Below, piece after piece: positions 40,320-52,263 of a stretch of 64,000 nt of DNA. Location of the stretch: contig CM057456.1 of NCBI GenBank assembly GCA_016271365.2, positions 165,454,501 to 165,518,500 on the forward strand, in the 5' to 3' direction. The position numbers and the translations under genes are program-made. Within the stretch, counting starts at the first letter, position 1, and each line of letters begins with the position of its first letter. Source of the stretch: Neoceratodus forsteri (Eukaryota > Chordata > Ceratodontiformes > Ceratodontidae). The notes beneath the pieces are model-generated. The model did no database searches and was not told the DNA's origin. It saw only the letters and a list, made by a program, of their open reading frames with translations.

Positions 40320-41875
40320 TATCAGTAGAGGAGAAGTTTTAGGAGACTTAAAGAAGGTCAGCAGGACAGCCAGGAATGTAAAGGCTGATACAGAGCTGAA
40401 AATTGTGGATGGGGTCTGGAAGAGAGCATTCTTTCATTATGTTGAGGAAATAAAGGAAAATGAAAAAAAAAGAATTGTCAAGTGCCGGACTGCATGGGTG
40501 GTGAATGACCACAAAAAGGCAGATATTCTGAATGGATAAGGCAGACCACTCCCGCATGTGGGATCAGGGCCCAGGGAGCATAGAGAAGTGGACCAGAGGT
40601 AGGAGTGGCATCAAAGAAAGGAGTGCTCTAGGAACTTAGGACCCTGAAAATGACTTGACACCTAATGACATGCACATTAGGTTGTTGCGAGGTAAGTCAG
40701 ACACTGGTGGCAACCTTGGAAGATTTAGTTAACTACTCCCTAGAAACAGGGGTTGTGCCAGTGGATTGGAAGGTAGCTAATGTGGCACCACTTCAAAAGA
40801 GTGGGGGCACAGATGGCCCAGAAACAGCAGGCCAGTAAGTCTGTCCTCAACAGTAGAGAAGCTGCTGAAAACTATCACAAAGAAGTGCTTGATGGAGCTC
40901 CTGGAGTCCTTGACTACAGGACAATAGGCAGTATGAATTCATGGCAGGAAGGCCATGCCAGCTTAACCTAATTGACTCCACTGTACCACAACCACTGTCT
41001 TTGTGAACCGATCAGTCGATGGTGCTGTACTTGGACATTATCAAGGCCTTTTACTCTCCATAAAAAAGGTATATTTAAAAAAACAAATTAAAAATACTGG
41101 AGAACCTGGGTTGGGGAACAAACTCTGCAGATGGACAGAGAACTGGTTGGGAGGCAGGACTCAGTGAATGGTAGTTTCTTGTGAATTCTTGGGAGTCAGT
41201 GGGGTTAACAGTGGGGTGCCACAGGGATTAATCCTGGGGCTGGTGGTGTTCATCATCTCCACTGTGATATATCCAAATGTATACAGAGCAAGATCCATCT
41301 CTTTGCTGATAGCAATTATGATCCATAGGAGAGAATAAGACATGGAAAGGGTTCTAAAAAGGCAGTAGAAATGGTCTGAGGTGTGGCAAGTTATATTCAA
41401 AGGCAAGAAATGCACAGTTATGCATATCTGGTAGGCAAAAACATATAATGGACTATTGGATGAGGGAGTGAAAGTGGTTGAGGTTGAGACTACTGCAGAA
41501 AGGAAACTGGTACTGTAGTGATTATTCATGACAGCCTTAAGTTTTCAGCTCAGGTCAACAGGGCCTATGGGAAGGTAAGCAGAATGTTGGGGTGTAAACG
41601 TAGGGTGTTCACTAGAGAAGGAAGGAAGCAATGCCCCTCTACAGTTACATGGTGAGACCAAACTAGGAGTACTGTGCCCAGTTTTGGAGTTCCTACCTCA
41701 GGAAGGACTGGGACCACTTGAATAGGGTTCAGAGGTAGAATACGGAAGTGATATAGAGGCAGCAGGGGAGGATGTACTGTATGAGGGTAGGCTGGAAAAT
41801 CTGAGCATGTACTGTCTGTCTAGTCCAGAAGGGAGAGTGAGGACATGACCGAGACCTGCAAGTTGTTAAGGGGTA
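40320..41875 (+). pseudogene. CR1-like LINE, RT to C-terminus (+ strand)
   Basis: Across frameshifts the + strand gives GVVPVDWKVANVAPLQKSGG (40750-40810), LYLDIIKAFYS (FDFSKAF block, 41020-41060) and a SGVPQGLILG-type block (41205-41240). Next come VSRMLGCKRRVFTREGRK (41580-41630) and an RPH.EYCAQFWSPYLRKD-type block (41650-41720). The last block, RLENLSMYCLSSPEGR, lies at 41790-41840. The linker region with FHYVEEIKENEKK (about 40440) is at the start. It is a decayed copy. Confidence 0.8.
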
Positions 41876-41879
41876 TTTG

Positions 41880-44800
41880 CAGCATATCCAGAGGCTCTAG
41901 GTGCTTCACAAAAAGGTGTAAGAACATACAGAATTACATACAAAAGATACAATGGCCAGTAACAAATACAAACAGTTGAAATCAATAATCAATAATAGGA
42001 ATAAAGATCAATAGTGCAGCTAGCTAAAAAAAGCTTTTTTAAAAAGGTGTGCCTTCAGAACCCTCTTAAAAACCTCCACCAATGGGGCTTCCCTCAGAGA
42101 TCTGGAAAGTGAGCTCCAGAGGACTGGGCCAGCCACCTCAAACGCAGTCTCCCGAGGTTTTCAGTCTGGCCCTTGGAACTGCCAGGAGCCCACGGTAGAG
42201 GAGCAGAGCGAGTACACCGGGAGGGCAGGGGTCAGGAGATCACTCAGGTAGCTAGGGCCTGAGTCGTATAGGGTCTTATAGGGGAGCAAGCCCACCATGA
42301 GGATGATCCTCCATCTAACAGGCAGCCAATGCAGGTCACGCAAGACCAGGGTCACATGACAGGACCAGGGAAGGCCAGTCAGCAACCTGGCTGCTGCGTT
42401 CTGCACCAACTGCAGTGGACAGATGTTCCCTCCAGTGTCCCCAAAGTAAAGAGCATTACAGTAGTCTAGCCTTGATGTGACAAAGGCATGTACCAGTGTG
42501 GGCAGGTCACCAGGTGGAATTAGGGGTTTAATCTAGGCAACATTCCTTAAGTGGTAAAATCCACTCTTGACGATGGATGACACCTGAGATTCAAGCGTCA
42601 AACCATCATCAAGAATGATGCCCAGATTTCTCACTCTGGTGGCTGTCACCAATGGAATAGGGCTAATGAACAACCCTGTTACTGACCTGGTGGCAGTCAC
42701 ATCACATGGTCAACCAGGCTTGTTCACCAGTACCTCTGTCTTGTTGGGGGTTCACTCGCAGCCAGTTAGAGGACATCCAATCTTGGAGTTTGGCTAGGTA
42801 TTTATTTAGCAGTTCCATGGTGTTATTTGTCCCATGAGCAAAAGACATATACAGCCGGGCTTCATTTGCATAACAGTGAAAACCCAGACTGTTACATCTA
42901 ATGAGTTCACCCAGGGGTAGCATGTACACCGCGAACAACATCAGCGACAAGATTGAGCCTTGAGGACCTCAACAGGGCAGGGGCTTCAGATAGGAGGAGA
43001 AATTCCTCATCAGTACCCATTGCATCCTGTCCATGAGCCAGGACTTAAACCAGTTAATGACAGTACCGGTGAGTCCACAATACTCTCTAAGGTAATCCTG
43101 AAGTATAGTGTGGGCCACAGTGTCAAATGATGAGGACAGATCTAGGAGAACAAGAATTGACCGATCTCCTCTATCTCTCGCCTTGAGGTCATTTTGCACC
43201 CCATCCTGACCAATATCATTTCAGTGCTATGCTTTACCTTAAACCCAGACTAGAATGGCTTGTAGATGTCAAAGGTGTTCCTCTAGCTGCAAAGTCACCA
43301 CTTTCTCAACAACCTCCATCAAATATTGGAGGTTTGAGATAGGTCAATAATTTGCCAAGATGTCAGGGTCGAGTGATGGTTTCTTCAGAAGGGGATTCAC
43401 CAATGCCTCCTTCAAGTCACCAGGGAAGAAACCCTCTGAAAGCAAACACCAGACTATCTCAGTGAATACTGGACCAATGGACTCAGCACATCCCATTAAG
43501 AGATGAGGCAGGCCTGGGTCCAGTTCACAAAAGGTGGACCGCAACTTTGAGATTGTCTCAATGATCTCAGGCACCTCCAATGTCCGAAACTCATTCCAAA
43601 CAATAAGAGTGCTTCTGCCTATGCAAGGCCCACCACAGTAGGGATAATCTTACACCACTGGGTAGATCCTGGACCCAATAGAGGACACCCTGTCAGAGAA
43701 GAACTGAGCAAACTCCTTGCACAAAGCGACTGAAAATGCTCTTTTCGGCTGTAGACAGGCAGGATGAAATAGCCTGTCTACAGACCAAAAGAACAGAGCT
43801 GGTTTATTCCTCCCTGCAGCAATCTTCCTGGACAGGACCTCTGCCTTCTTATGGTTGATTGCCCTTTGATATTCACCGTAGTGAACTCTCAAAGCCAGTT
43901 TATCCTCCCCAGACCGGGTCCTCTGCCAGGAATGCTCCAACTTCTGACCCTTGGTCTTCATCTTCATTTCCTTGACAGCCCAATCAAACCACAGGAGTCT
44001 CAAGCAAGATAACCTTGGTCATATACAGACTGATGCGATGGCATTGAGCACCTTGGAGACAGCACGATTATAAGCTGTCACTGCCTTGCCCATGCCAACT
44101 GCGCATGCAGAACTCACACCAGAAATGTCCACTACCACCAAAAGGCCCTCTGGGGACAATCCCCTTAATGGGTGATAGGGGACCATCTCAACAGAGAAAG
44201 GACTATCAGGGGGACCCCAAATGAGAACTCCACCATGTTATGATTAAACAAATCAACTGATCAATCCTAAGGTTAGCAACCTGAAGCCCCAGTGAGAATA
44301 CCAAGTCCAAGGTATGGCTGTGGTGGTGAGTCACAAAGCAACTGCTTGTGTGAGGCCCAGTGATGTTATTATCTGGAGGAAGTCGGCCCAAAGTCTGAGA
44401 GTTCGTCGTCAACCCAGGTGCTAAAGTCACCCAGAATCAACCATCTGGGTGACTCCAACACCCTATCAGTGACAAAGTACGTGACTTCCTGCAGGAATTC
44501 TCCCTCGCACCCAGGGGGACAGTAAACTAGGAGAATCCTGCAGTCTGCATCTGGACCCCCATGCACAGCCAAGCATTTACATGACAAGGTGGAGCACACT
44601 GGATACACAGAGAAGTTCAAGCTGGACCCCAACCCCTGCATTCCCTCCTTGGGCAGTGCACTGCAGAATACCCAGCTGGGACCAACCTCTTTAAAACTGG
44701 ACCTGCATCTTCCCCCAACTAGGTTTCTATGATTCAAGCCAGATCGACTGACGAAATCAAGTCTACCATAATTGCGGGTTTTTTCCTCATTGATCTAGCA

Positions 44801-45030
44801 TTGCTCAGCACTGCCCAAAGGTGACTGGTGCAGACTGCAGGGCCACTTCTACCTGCCCATTAGGTCTGGTAGGAACCCTGGGGATGGGCACTAAACACAT
44901 CTGGCCTCTCTCCAGGCCCCGTTTCACCCGAGAGCACCTACTGCACCTAACCACCCCAATGTTGCAGACCCCCACAGTACCCCCAGTGATCTGCTACCTC
45001 CCCACTCATCCCCTACCAATACCAACCTCT
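41880..45030 (-). mobile_element. L2-like LINE, endonuclease to 3' end
   Basis: It reads right to left. The endonuclease start near 44950-44740 is followed by 44737-44206, with LLVYCPPGCEGEFLQEV and PRWLILGDFSTWVDD (GDFN block), then TSSCFVTHHHSHTLDLVFSL. A linker (44003-43650) leads to RT and C-terminus. The 3' tail, reversed, reads GTGAAGCACCTAGAGCCTC, close to the L2-type tail. All coding parts are frameshifted. It is the fullest L2 here. A 3' piece of the same family lies at 3009-3590. Confidence 0.85.
42161..43580 (-). pseudogene. L2-like ORF2, reverse transcriptase and C-terminus
   Basis: 43344-43580 gives the segment with LLSEGFFPGDLKEALVNPLL and KKPSLDPDILANY (the RT entry). 42969-43199 gives RSILVLLDLSSSFDTVAHTI (first catalytic Asp) and INWFKSWLMDR. 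42702-42950 gives VYMLPLGELIRCNSLGFHCY then ANEARLYMS, where YADD has become YANE. 42161-42409 gives VQNAAARLLTGLPWSCHVTL and LHWLPVRWRI, the C-terminal L2 signature. Loss of the palm Asp means an inactive enzyme. Confidence 0.88.
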
Positions 45031-46612
45031 TGACAGTGCCTTAGCACTGCAGCTGGAAAGGGGAGGTCAGTGAAAAGCTTAAAGATCATGTAGCAGAGAT
45101 ACTGAATAGGTGATATGAAGGGGTCTGGAATCCAGGCACATCCTACAGCTATTCCTCAATGATTAAACTACTCCACTTAAATTACTTCCCACCCAAATCA
45201 ATTCCAAATCAACAAATTCCCATATCATCTAAATCCCTACCCATACCCACACCTTAAAAGAGAAAAAACGATAACTTTCCAATAAATAAAAGAGCCCCCT
45301 CTCACTCTGCATCCCTACACATAAAATCAATTCAATCAACCAACGAACCAATGTTAATACATAACTAAACCAGACACAACCTCCATTCAATCACTAACCT
45401 AAAACCACACACACCAACCCCTATCACAGCCAACCCCCAATAAAATAACAATAATGAAATATAAATATTATAAAACTTTTTAAAGATAATCATGCAGCAG
45501 ACTGCAGAGAAGTCCTCCGAAAATGTCACAGAAAATTGCAAATTGCAAAGAACTGCAAATAAACTCTACAGGTTTGAGTAATGTCTAGTTTTTTGGGAAG
45601 GCTAAATGCGGCAGTGCTCCCACCACTGCACAATGTTACGCATCACAGCCAGTACAGGGAAGGGAGTCTTTTAGGAACAATGTGCTCTCACCACTCTGTT
45701 CCAGTGATGGCAATAGAAGATGGGAGCCCTTCTGCCAACTGCAGAGCAAGCAAGTCAATGTTCTGATCAGCGAAGCATTATCACAGTCTCAAAGAGAGGT
45801 GCTCTCACCACCCCGCTCTACAGCAGTAGCAGTTTCACACACTGACCCCTTTATTCAGAAAATGGACCATACTCACAACAAGAGCATCTGTCCCAAGTTG
45901 ACATGCAGTGGGAACGTCAATATCAGCTCCTTGCTCCAGCAAAAATTATCTTCGGGCACACAACCCTCCAAATAATGTCAGACCGATTCCAGTCTCCAGC
46001 CACCACCTCCTCGACTCTTATGCTGCTAACACTTTTCAGTGGCACAGCAGCTCTGCTCCTTCCCCTTGAATTACCTCCTCTGTCAACAGCCCACTTCTTC
46101 AGCAGTTCCAATGGGGCTTCTCGCACAGCTACCACACCCCTCTGGTCTGAGAAAATGAGTACCTTCTCAACTGCAAATGCCATTGTCAATGGCAAGTGGA
46201 ATAATAAAACTCCTCTGTAGGACACCAAGATATTCTTCAAAATAACAAAACTAGCTCCTACTCTGAATCACTGCATGACCCTATCTAAACTGAGGTCCTA
46301 CACATCACCACTAAACTTACTTAACAATGCTAAGCTTCAAACAATTTAAAACACATCCACTAGAAAAAGCTCAGCCAGTGGGCAGACTAAACTCAGGATT
46401 CTCATTTCTACTTTATTTTTAATTCCTAGGCTTTACAGAGGAATTCAGAGGGTTTTTGTGTGTGCTCAGCTAGAGCACAACCAGACAGCAGCCCAGCCTG
46501 GTGGCCATCTTCTCTCTTCTTTAGGGCCACCAGAGATTGCTGGACACTTGGACTAGTCCACCAAAGATAGTGGTAGAAGTCAAATCAGTAACTGGTTTCA
46601 GGCATGGACAGG
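45030..46612. other. Unassigned, possibly 5' part of the L2-like element
   Basis: GTGCTCTCACCAC occurs near 45680 and again near 45800, and the surrounding words are partly repeated. Frames at 45682-45975 and 45903-46240 carry no domain. The position upstream of the L2 endonuclease suggests 5' UTR or ORF1, but nothing proves it. Confidence 0.3.
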
Positions 46613-49017
46613 ATAGGCACCACAGGCGGTGTTACACCGGGGCACACCAGGGCACATGCCCTGGTCAAAACATGGTGTGCCCCAGTTTGTGCCCTGGTGC
46701 TCTGAGTCCCTACTGCCTTCCAGCTCAAAAGTAAACTGTTGATTCTCTAATTCTCCAGCCAGCCACCCACCCACTGTTCCGACTTTGCCCCACCACCCGC
46801 CCTCCTGTCTGTTACAGACTTATAGCGTTTAAGATTAAGCCCCAGCCCTCCTCTGACTCTTGTCCCGAACATGGCATGGGCTGCATGGCGCTTTCTATTA
46901 TAGTGCCATGTTTTAGTCCTTTGTTTGACTATCGGACATTTGCTGTTACATAGACACGTATTGTATCTGGTATGAGCACAGCAACACAGCCAATCATGTG
47001 TGCTCATACAAATGATAAAGGCCATCTATATTTTGTTCACCTCTGCCCCCAGTAACCCACTATTTTGGGGTTCCATGTCACCAAAGTGATATGAAATTTT
47101 GTCGACTGTCAGTACAGCAATGACAAAATGCTGCCAATTAGCATTGCATTGTGCTGTCACTGTAGAAAAATGCATTTTTTGCGGGGGCTCTGCCCCCCAC
47201 ACTCCCTGCACTATAGATAACCAACTCCAAGTTGGTTCAGGGAGGGGCCAAACTCCCCAGAGACAGCAGCAGCATTAGGAACCCAGTGGACCATCACAGT
47301 GAACTGTCGATTTTGACGCTGTAATGGTCTTTGCTGTTTTCCCTGTTGCTGCGGCAATGCAATATGTTATTTTCATCCCCCCTCAGATCCATGCACAACA
47401 CATATAATCCCCTCCAATGCTCATGGATACTAGTCTGCCTAGCAGAGTTCCAGAGTGCTGGAGAGGATTTGACATTCCCCCAGAACCTGGAAGCTGCCTT
47501 TTGCTGAGTAAGGGGAGGATCAATTTATCAGTGGTGCTGCTGACTACCGTTAGCTGTGAGGCCCGTGAGGAAATCAGATGTCACCTGAATCAGGAGCTGC
47601 CAAGTGCATTGCTTGCAGTAGCACAAATGGTTGCATCAGCCAGCCTTAAAAGAGCTGTGCACTTATACTGTGTTATTTTCACCATAACCATAATGGGAGG
47701 GAGCAGTTAATCACCCAGTCAGGAGCTGCCTGCAGTAGCCACTGCCAAACTGTGCCAAGCCGGTCCCTAAAAGTCCAACAGCCAGAAGATGCAGAACCAG
47801 AGCTAGGGTTAGGGAATAATTGCTTTCTTTAATCCTGACTGCTTGTGTTTATCTTTTGTTAAGGTAAGAGGCTGGTTTATTGAAGACATTTATTCATTTA
47901 TTTGAAGAAAATGCCTCAGTTGTTGTTGTTTTTTTGGTATATATTTTATCTTCTCTACAGCTGGGGGGTGTTACCTATGGTTCCCCCCAGTCCGGCTTGA
48001 CCTCACAACCCCCGCTGTACCCCAAGCGCCAAGCTCTACCCCTTCCTCCGGTCCTGCACAGTGGTCCTCTCATGGTGGGTACACAACCACCACCATGGAA
48101 GCCGGGGGGGTCCAGATCAGGGGGAGCATCCAGAGTTGGAGCCAGGAGGCGCCACCAGACCGACCATCAAGTAGCGCGCTGAGGTGGTTTTTCCCCCGTA
48201 GTACTCCTCCCCCCAGCATGGGTGTGCAATGGTGTCAATTGATGCTGTAGTGCATGCTCCCATGCACCACATGTCAGACACCGCCCACGCTGTCCCCATT
48301 TTGAGCAGCCCCATTGCAATGACCCCCAGCCACCGCTAGGAGCCGGCAGAGCCGTGGATCCCCATCCCACCCTCCTGGAGAAAGAGATCAGTCATTTGAT
48401 GCTCTATCCTTCTCCTCCGACCCCCAGTGACTCAGGCTCATTTCCGAACCCAGGTTGCTGGTGTGGCACAAGGTGTGGTGTCCAGCGCCAACCCTCAGTG
48501 CCACTGGGCCAGCAGGAAAATATCTCAGTTGTGAAATGGGAGGAAAGAATACACAGACCTCCTATCTCCTGCCTGGGGAGGTGGGGAAGAGAATGCAGAG
48601 CCCACTGTCTCCTGGCCTTACCACTGTAGGCAGTCCAATGGGGACATTGAATGGGGTTGGGGGGTTGGGTGGCCCTGTCTCTTCTGGCTCGGGGGGGGAT
48701 AGCCCTGCTTCTCCTGGCTTGGGGTAGGGTTGGCACTGCTTCTTCTGGCCCAGGGAAGGGATGGCCCTGCTTCTCCTGGCTCAGGAGAGGGATGGCCTGC
48801 TTCTCCAAATAATAAAAACTATAAGAAATAAAAATGGGAATAGCATTTTTATTTCATAAACATAACATTCATTATTTGTTGAAATACCCTAATAGGCATA
48901 CATGAATATGCATGCACACTTTCCATTATGTTGTTTATAGGTTCACTGGCTTAAAACTGTCATGCCCACCCAGTGCCCTGGAGACCAACAGAATCTGGAG
49001 CCGCCACTGGTAGGCAC
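46613..49017. mobile_element. hAT-like non-autonomous DNA element with 8-bp target duplication
   Basis: The flanks ATAGGCAC (46613-46620) and GTAGGCAC (49010-49017) match at 7 of 8 bases. The left end begins CACAGGCGGTG and the right end, reversed, begins CAGTGGCGGCTCCAGATTC, the CAGxGGCGG type common for hAT ends. The interior has palindromes (AACCAACT/AGTTGGTT at 47219-47237, GGGGGC...GCCCCC at 47181-47197) and no transposase. A SINE is nested at 47915-48532. Without that SINE the element is about 1.8 kb. Confidence 0.7.
47915..48532 (-). mobile_element. tRNA-derived SINE (family 1, copy C) inside the hAT-like element
   Basis: The body 47924-48523 is flanked by CTCAGTTGT (47915-47923, 48524-48532). 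Reversed, the head reads GGCCCAGTGGCACTGAGGG (A-box-like), followed by CTGGGTTCGGAAATGAG (B-box-like). A T-run near 47927-47936 marks the tail. The GC-rich open frames across 48117-48808 are chance frames over this SINE and its flank. Confidence 0.85.
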
Positions 49018-49420
49018 ATGGGGCTGCATGTCAGTTCTCTCTGGTCAATGTGTTCCATGAAAATGTGTGCCCTACTAATAGCTCCAGTGTCAATCAATCC
49101 CCTGTACAAATTGTTCCAGGGCAATTCCCCCCTCCCCCATATAAATTAAATCAAACAAACTCCAGGGGGTGCAATTCAGGAATGAACAGTGCAGGGAGCC
49201 AATTGACACCAGAGCTAATAGTAAGGCAAGAGTTGTCAGAGAGCACATAGATCTGAAGGAATTGAGTGTGTCACCAGCAAATGGATAGTAAGAGAGAGGG
49301 GAGAATAGACAGCTGGGGCACAGGAAGGGCAAGTGGCCTAGCAACTCCAGTAAGACATCAGGTTGGACATGGAGTTAGGCTGTCAATGGGTTGACTGGAT
49401 AGGCTGATGTTTTAACTGCC
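49017..49420. other. Unassigned DNA
   Basis: No recognisable family. The flank simply continues the host sequence into which the hAT-like element inserted. Confidence 0.4.
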
Positions 49421-50069
49421 ATTAGAATCTATGCATCTATAACACAACCTGGCCCTCATGAACCCATGTTGATCACTGTCTGTAAGTTTCTTTTCTTCTA
49501 GGAAGTCAGCCATTTGTTCCTTTATGATTCACTCCAGCAGTTTGCCCACTATTGATGTCTGGCTCACCTTCCTGTAATTTCTGGGTTAACACTATCCCCA
49601 CCCTTGTGAAGGGAGTCAGTTGCCATGCTCCAGTCCACTGGCACTCCTCCTATTGCCAATGACTCATAAAATAGGTATGCCAAGTGGGCTACAAGGGCTT
49701 ATCTAGTATCCTTTGTTGCAACAGAAGTGGCCCGTGGGGAATGTTTATATTCTAGTCCTGCAGACCCTTTAGAACTCTTACCCTAATTATATACCTTCTT
49801 TCTAACCTGTGGCTATTGGTACCCTTGAATCTGTTCTTGTTGTTGGGAACCAGACCTGCAGTATTAATTTAATATGTTTACCTTTCCTGTGTCTTCCTCC
49901 GTGCTGATGCTATCTTTTATTATTGCTTCACTGAAATTCTTTGCCTGATGTTTGTCTCTTATGAACCTAAAGAATGTTTTATCATTGCTGCTGACCCCCT
50001 GTGCAGTCCTTAGCTCTGTGTTCACTTTTCCCCTCTAGATAATGCCCTTGCTTTTATGAAGTTTATCTT
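49420..50069 (-). pseudogene. CR1-like LINE, RT entry and linker (left part)
   Basis: On the - strand this gives the CR1 stretch between linker and RT. 49555-49640 contains the reversed LHKGGD...NYRxIS-type block, and 49460-49550 the E..H..L...NQHGF-type block, heavily decayed. 49900-50040 holds the linker with FFRFI. It is interrupted at 50070 and resumes after 51089. Confidence 0.6.
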
Positions 50070-51089
50070 TATATGCAATCTTCTTTTTTTTTCTGCTTAC
50101 TGCTGAGCCCCCAGCTTGCACTGTCGCTAGCATTAACTCTGCTCTACTAGAGCTATCAGTGTCTAAAATCACTGGTCGGCACATTGGTGCTGACTTGCTT
50201 CTACCTCTCTATTGTACTGTTTACTGGGATGAGGATTCACCTTACGACTGGGCCTCATTGATTATCCTTGTACCTCGTTTTTATTGCTATGTATTGTATT
50301 ACTATGCCCATTTGTGCTATATGTTCTGTTGTGCTACTGTATTATTTATTCTGTACCTACCAGGCCCTCGTTGAAAATAAGCTTGTTCAGTGGAGTTTCA
50401 CCTGGCTAAATAAAGATTGATTTTTTTTTTCCAACTTTCTGCCTGCACTGACTTACCAGACTCTCTCTGGCGAGGACACTTGAAGCGCCTTTACTCCAAC
50501 CCCACCTGAAGCCTCCAGCTGCCTTACTCCAGCCGGCCCATCTCCTTCTCCACCTCTTCCGGCTGCATGATCCCCTGGCTCTGTGTCCCTTGGGGTGGGC
50601 CCACCTAACTCCTTCAGGCGCTTTATCTGCAATCAAGTAGAGCGACTGAGGAATTGGAGAGGAGAACCTGAAGAAGGGGCTGGAAGGCTTGGCATTGGGC
50701 ATGGGGGCTGATCCCTGGTCCCGCTTTCGTTTACCGGGGTCATGGATTTTCTTTTTGTTTCCACCCCCTAATGGCACAGCATGCAATGGTGACAGTGCAT
50801 GGAGGGTGCACCCCCCCACAGTCGCCCTCCACAGCATACCCCATTGGCTGTCCCTGTCTGTTGTGTAGTGCCCCTAGCAGCCAACAGGATCTGCTACCAG
50901 ATGGGGAATCCCCAGGTGCCCACCCCAGGAGAGGAGAGCAGTCCTCCAGATGTTAAATCCTCTCCTCCCCTGCCAATCCACAGTGGCCAGAGTCTGCTCC
51001 TGAACCTTGGTTGCCGGGGTGGCATGAGGTGTGGCGTCCAGCGCCTCAAGCCTCAGCGACACCGAGCCAGCTCTATATGCAATCTTCTT
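50070..51089 (-). mobile_element. tRNA-derived SINE (family 1, copy D) with 16-bp target duplication
   Basis: TATATGCAATCTTCTT is present exactly at 50070-50085 and 51074-51089. The poly-T at 50083-50092 is the tail read backwards. The head near 51060 reads, reversed, TCGCTGAGGCTTGAGGCGC. The interior shares GAGAGCAGTCCTCCAG and TCCTCTCCTCCCCTGCC with the other copies. A + strand LINE tail is nested at about 50160-50425. CR1 coding flanks it on both sides. Confidence 0.88.
50160..50425 (+). mobile_element. Rex1-like LINE 3' tail nested in SINE copy D
   Basis: It ends GTTGAAAATAAGCTTGTTCA, then CACCTGGCTAAATAAAG, the + strand form of the tail at 8491 and 6490. It is 5'-truncated and carries no coding sequence. 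Confidence 0.7.
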
Positions 51090-51280
51090 GTCTGCCTAAA
51101 AAAATTTCCTTTTGTCCTGAATTGCTTCCTTCACCTGTTTTTTTCTAGTCAGTGTTTTCTTTCTTGGTCTTATCAAACAAGTGCTACAGTATGTAATTTT
51201 TGGGGCGGGGGCTTTATTGTCCTTTTCCTTCACTCACTTATTCTTGCCCCCGCTAATTTGTGTACAATATGACCTTCAGC
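51090..51280 (-). pseudogene. CR1-like LINE linker, continuation
   Basis: This carries on the CR1 fragment beyond the SINE, recognisable mainly through the exact 16-bp target duplication and the pyrimidine-rich antisense pattern. No motif is strong enough by itself. Confidence 0.4.
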
Positions 51281-51921
51281 TGATCTTCTATGTATTTATT
51301 TTTGTTTAATTTGCTATACCTTTTGAGCTTGGACCAGCTCCCATTGGACTGACCCCACACCCAGTCCTGTCATCCACATCCCCGGGACTTTCCCAACTGG
51401 AGTTATACCCTGGATTGCCCCCCAAGGCGGGACCATCAGGAGGGCACCATTCCTCCCTTCAGACAACAGGTTATGTTCCAGGGATGTTTCTGACCCGGAG
51501 TTACGCCCTGGATTACCCCCCCCCTGGGCTGGGCCTTGGGAGGGGGTTTCCCCTCCCATCAGAGAACAGGACTCAACTCCAGTGGTGTGGGACCTGCAGT
51601 GTGAGGTGGGTGGTAACCTGCATGGCCCAAGTGTTTTCCATTTTCTCCCAGGAGGCAGGGCATGCAATCATGGCAGGGGCACGTACGCTGATGTCTGCCA
51701 CACCTCCATCAATTGTGTGCACCAGCTGTCAGACCCCTGGTCTCCATCTAGAATCAGGCAAATGCCGGGAGCCCCCCCCCAGGGCAGGAGAGCAGTCCAT
51801 GAGATGCTCAGTCTTCCTCCCCCCAGGCCAGCCCACTGAAGCCCATGCTCACTTCTGAACCCGGGTCATCGGTGTCGGAAGCGGTAGTGCTACCACTGCA
51901 CCAGCAGGCCGGCCTGATCTT
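51280..51921 (-). mobile_element. tRNA-derived SINE (family 1, copy E)
   Basis: CTGATCTT flanks the element (51280-51287, 51914-51921). Reversed, the head is the best pol III promoter in the window: GGCCTGCTGGTGCAGTGG and TAGCACTACC (A box), then GATGACCCGGGTTCAGAAG (B box). The tail is a T-rich stretch at 51288-51308. It contains two related inner segments (51400-51420 and 51500-51520, GGATT.CCCCCC). Confidence 0.88.
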
Positions 51922-52263
51922 TGATTACTAGCTATAATTTTTGAAGTAGTACTGTGAGCCAATTATCCACACTCTTTTGAGGTAAGTAAACAAACATTTT
52001 CAGAAGAACTTTGCTCTTGTGACTGGAGACAGTACTAGATGAATGAGAAAGTCCAACTAATTTTCTTTTATATTTTAGTTTATTCAGCAGTTCCACCATT
52101 AAAACACTGACTGGACAATTCACGGCAAATGCCACTTTCTCTGGGCATGCAGTTGTTCCTTATTTTCACTGAGTATTTTATTTCAGATATTTTCATGACT
52201 GCATATATCTCTCAAAGTAGCAGTTCAATTAAAAATTTTTAGAAAAGCTAGGTTCAACTACAG
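51922..52263. other. Unassigned AT-rich DNA
   Basis: Nothing is recognised between the SINE and the TTAA element. Confidence 0.4.

Noticed and set aside
48404..48808. 134-residue - strand Pro/Arg-rich frame
   Set aside because: It covers part of a SINE and a simple duplicated CTGGCTC-type stretch (48640-48800). The repeats in the protein mirror DNA-level repetition.
51850..51913. A true tRNA gene
   Set aside because: The A and B boxes are good, but no cloverleaf with acceptor stem forms that I can see, and the same head recurs in six SINE copies with target duplications.
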